A DNA stretch of 6,443 nt from positions 1 through 6,443 of the forward strand of contig JASLHP010000193.1 in assembly GCA_030149625.1 (NCBI GenBank), given 5' to 3'. Positions 4,823-6,443 of this stretch are shown here, one piece after another. The stretch is from Solirubrobacteraceae bacterium (GTDB lineage: Bacteria > Actinomycetota > Thermoleophilia > Solirubrobacterales > Solirubrobacteraceae). Within the stretch, counting starts at the first letter, position 1, and each line of letters begins with the position of its first letter. The position numbers were made by a program, and so were the translations under genes. The notes under the pieces were generated by a model that made no database searches, was not told the DNA's origin, and worked only from the letters and a program-made list of their open reading frames with translations.

Positions 4823-6364
4823 CTACCGCCGGCTTGCGCCGGCGCCGAGCGGCCGCCTCACGCGTGCCCGCGCGAGCGCCACGCGCGCCGCGGCGTGCCC
4901 CGGCACGCCGTGCACCGCGCCGCCTGGGAACGTCGCCGCGCTGCCCAGATACAGGCCACGCACCGGCGTGCGGTAAGGGCATGGCGAGCGCACCGGCCGG
5001 AACACCAGCTGCTCGAGCGCGTAACTGCCGCCGCCCACGTCGCCGCCGATCAGGTTCGCGTTACGCGCCTGCAGGTCGGCCGGGCCCATGACGTGCCGCG
5101 CCAGGATCAGCTTGCGAAAGCCCGGCGCGAATCGCTCCAGCTGCGCCTCCATCCGCTCGACATGCCGCTCCTGCTCCGACGCCCAGTCGAGCGACTGTGG
5201 GCCATGCGTGTACGCCCACGCGGTGTGCCGACCCTCCGGCGCGCGTGACGGATCCGCGAGCGACTGCTGGCCCACGAGCATGAACGGCCTCTCCGGCAGC
5301 CCGTCCGCGAACCTCGTGCTGTCGAGCACCTCCGGCGCCGAGCCGCCCACGTGCACAGTGCCCGCTTCGCACGCCCGCCGCGCAATCCACGGGATCGGGC
5401 CGCTCAGCGCCCAGTCGAGCTTCAGCGTCGCTGGACCCGGACGGTAGCGACTCAGCGCGGCCGCATAGCGCGCGCGCAGAGCATCGCCCGTCATCCGCAC
5501 GAGCGCGGCGGGCATCACATCCGCGACCACGGTCCGCGAGCTCACAGACTCGCCCGTGTCGATCTCGACACCCGCCACGCGACCGCGCTCCACGACGATT
5601 CGCGTCACCCGCGCGGCCGTGCGCAGCTCGCCGCCCAACTCGTGCAGATGGGAGATCAGCGCCTCGCTCAGGCGACCGGCGCCGCCCTGAGGGCTCGGCC
5701 AGCCGGAGCCGTGCCCCAGCAGCATCAGATACGCCGCCGCGATCGCGCTGCCCGGCGCCGTCAACGGCGCGTCCGAGTGCATCGCCGAGCCATACAGCCA
5801 CGCGCGCGAATCGTCGCTCGCGAACAGCCGCTCGCCCACGGCCCGCGCCGGCGATGCCAGCAGACGCGCAAAGCCGAGCATCGCGCGCGGTCCCAGCGCA
5901 GCCGTCAAGCGCGCCGCGCCGCCAAGCGGCGGAAAGCCCGCGAGCATCGTCTCGCGCAATGCATCGAAGTGACGCACGAACGGCGCCGCGAACTCCCGCC
6001 AGCGCTCACCGTCACCGCCGTGCATCAACTCCAAGCTCTCGACCGTGCTGTCCATGTCGCGATACAGCGCCACCGCCCTGCCGTTCTCGACGACGTGCGC
6101 CAAGCACGCCCGCGGATGCACCCAGCGCAGGCCGTGACGCTCGAGCGGCATGCGCGCGAACACCGGCGACGCGGCCGCCGCCGGGTACACCGACGAGAAC
6201 GTGTCATGCCGAAAGCCGGGCAGCGTCAGCTCCTCCGTCGCCACCGCGCCACCCGCACGCGCGGACGCCTCCAGCACCAGCACGCGCCAGCCCGAGCGCG
6301 CCATCTCGATTGCCGCCGCCAGGCCGTTGGGGCCCGAGCCGACCACCAGCGCGTCGTAGCTCAT
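4823..6364 (-). CDS. Phytoene-desaturase/PYROXD2-like FAD-dependent oxidoreductase
   Basis: Predicted 513-residue flavoprotein of the CrtI/carotenoid-isomerase-related family. Residues 4-33 form the FAD Rossmann motif, VVGSGPNGLAAAIEMARSGW (7-26, GxGxxG with the acidic E32 after the second strand), followed by the second glycine element ARAGGAVATEE (35-45). PSPQGGAGRLSEAL (223-236) is the conserved middle element of this family. The C-terminal FAD-closing motif is GLYLGSAATFPGGAVHGVPG (470-489), where relatives often have Cys-Gly-Ala-Ser-Thr-His. No other carotenoid genes are in view, so the broader PYROXD2-like group, of unclear substrate, is as likely as a true carotenoid enzyme. ATG 6364-6362 places the first strand at the N-terminus; in-frame ATG 6376-6374 and GTG 6418-6416 are alternatives, and none has a clear ribosome site. 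The protein ends in an Arg-rich tail (501-513). Confidence 0.87.
   Translation of the reverse strand: MSYDALVVGSGPNGLAAAIEMARSGWRVLVLEASARAGGAVATEELTLPGFRHDTFSSVYPAAAASPVFARMPLERHGLRWVHPRACLAHVVENGRAVALYRDMDSTVESLELMHGGDGERWREFAAPFVRHFDALRETMLAGFPPLGGAARLTAALGPRAMLGFARLLASPARAVGERLFASDDSRAWLYGSAMHSDAPLTAPGSAIAAAYLMLLGHGSGWPSPQGGAGRLSEALISHLHELGGELRTAARVTRIVVERGRVAGVEIDTGESVSSRTVVADVMPAALVRMTGDALRARYAAALSRYRPGPATLKLDWALSGPIPWIARRACEAGTVHVGGSAPEVLDSTRFADGLPERPFMLVGQQSLADPSRAPEGRHTAWAYTHGPQSLDWASEQERHVERMEAQLERFAPGFRKLILARHVMGPADLQARNANLIGGDVGGGSYALEQLVFRPVRSPCPYRTPVRGLYLGSAATFPGGAVHGVPGHAAARVALARARVRRPLGAGASRR
4827..4844 (-). terminator. 7-bp hairpin at the 3' end of the FAD oxidoreductase gene
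   Basis: CGCCGGC (4827-4833) and GCCGGCG (4838-4844) pair around a TTGC loop, within the last codons of the gene, right before its TAG (4825-4823). No T tract follows, and the next gene begins 50 bases on, so it could at most dampen read-through or protect a processed 3' end. The 50-base gap 4773-4822 shows no further element beyond a possible AGGA ribosome site. Confidence 0.25.
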
Positions 6365-6443
6365 CAGCGCCAGCATAGGCGCGCGCCGCCCACACTCGAG
6401 CTCCAGGCGCTCGTGCACGACGGACGACCCCGGTCGCAGCGTG
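6365..6443. other. Unassigned 79 bases at the right edge
   Basis: This lies upstream of the FAD oxidoreductase. Its minus-strand reading frame stays open to the edge (giving LRPGSSVVHERLELECGRR before the chosen start), but the known fold begins only at 6364. On the minus strand a second frame ends in TGA at 6366-6364, overlapping the ATG as TGATG, which could be the coupled end of an upstream gene; its translation looks unlike a protein. Nothing here is firmly supported. Confidence 0.4.

Noticed and set aside
3762..5248. Large plus-strand open frames opposite the MDR gene and the end of the FAD oxidoreductase
   Set aside because: Composition is dominated by Arg, Ala, His and Pro, and the opposite strand encodes proteins with conserved motifs in order.
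4823..6364. The FAD oxidoreductase as proof of a carotenoid cluster
   Set aside because: No phytoene synthase, cyclase or prenyl transferase is present, and the C-terminal FAD motif differs from typical CrtI; PYROXD2-like proteins share all visible motifs.

Overview
The window is very GC-rich, codes densely on both strands and uses GTG and TTG starts. It carries a mycobacterial-type (DesA3-like) acyl desaturase next to its flavin/iron-sulfur reductase. Together these suggest a chromosomal segment of a high-GC actinobacterium, possibly of the Thermoleophilia/Solirubrobacterales type. The lineage is an inference from sequence style and protein resemblance, not a match to a named genome.

Layout, left to right. 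(1) 1-232, minus: the N-terminal 77 codons of a PfkB/ribokinase-family sugar kinase, running off the left edge. (2) 256-348, plus: a short relic of a class III adenylate/guanylate cyclase domain in the gap between two genes. (3) 370-1632 and 1656-2756, both minus: a two-gene operon, transcribed reductase first, encoding a ferredoxin-reductase-like electron donor and a three-histidine-box membrane acyl desaturase. (4) 2757-2866: a compact, comparatively AT-rich divergent promoter region with a perfect 12-bp palindrome, a spaced direct repeat, candidate promoters both ways and an unused perfect Shine-Dalgarno sequence. (5) 2867-3724, plus: a MerR-family regulator that appears to carry two winged-helix units in tandem. 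(6) 3717-3839: a convergent intergenic stretch with a triplicated 13-bp repeat that starts inside the last codons of the regulator and includes its stop codon, plus weak hairpins. (7) 3840-4772, minus: a zinc-free MDR/quinone-oxidoreductase-like protein. (8) 4823-6364, minus: a phytoene-desaturase/PYROXD2-like FAD oxidoreductase, probably cotranscribed with the MDR gene. The last 79 bases are unassigned.

The coherent functional unit is items 3-5. The reductase (FAD, NAD(P)H, plant-type [2Fe-2S]) would pass electrons to the di-iron desaturase to make unsaturated acyl chains. The divergent MerR-like protein is the obvious candidate to control the operon and itself from the shared promoter. No tRNA, rRNA, CRISPR array, insertion sequence or prophage gene is visible, and no stretch over 300 bases lacks a gene. 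The least ordinary items are the triplicated repeat over the regulator's stop codon, the doubled winged-helix layout of the regulator with its candidate operators, and the cyclase relic.
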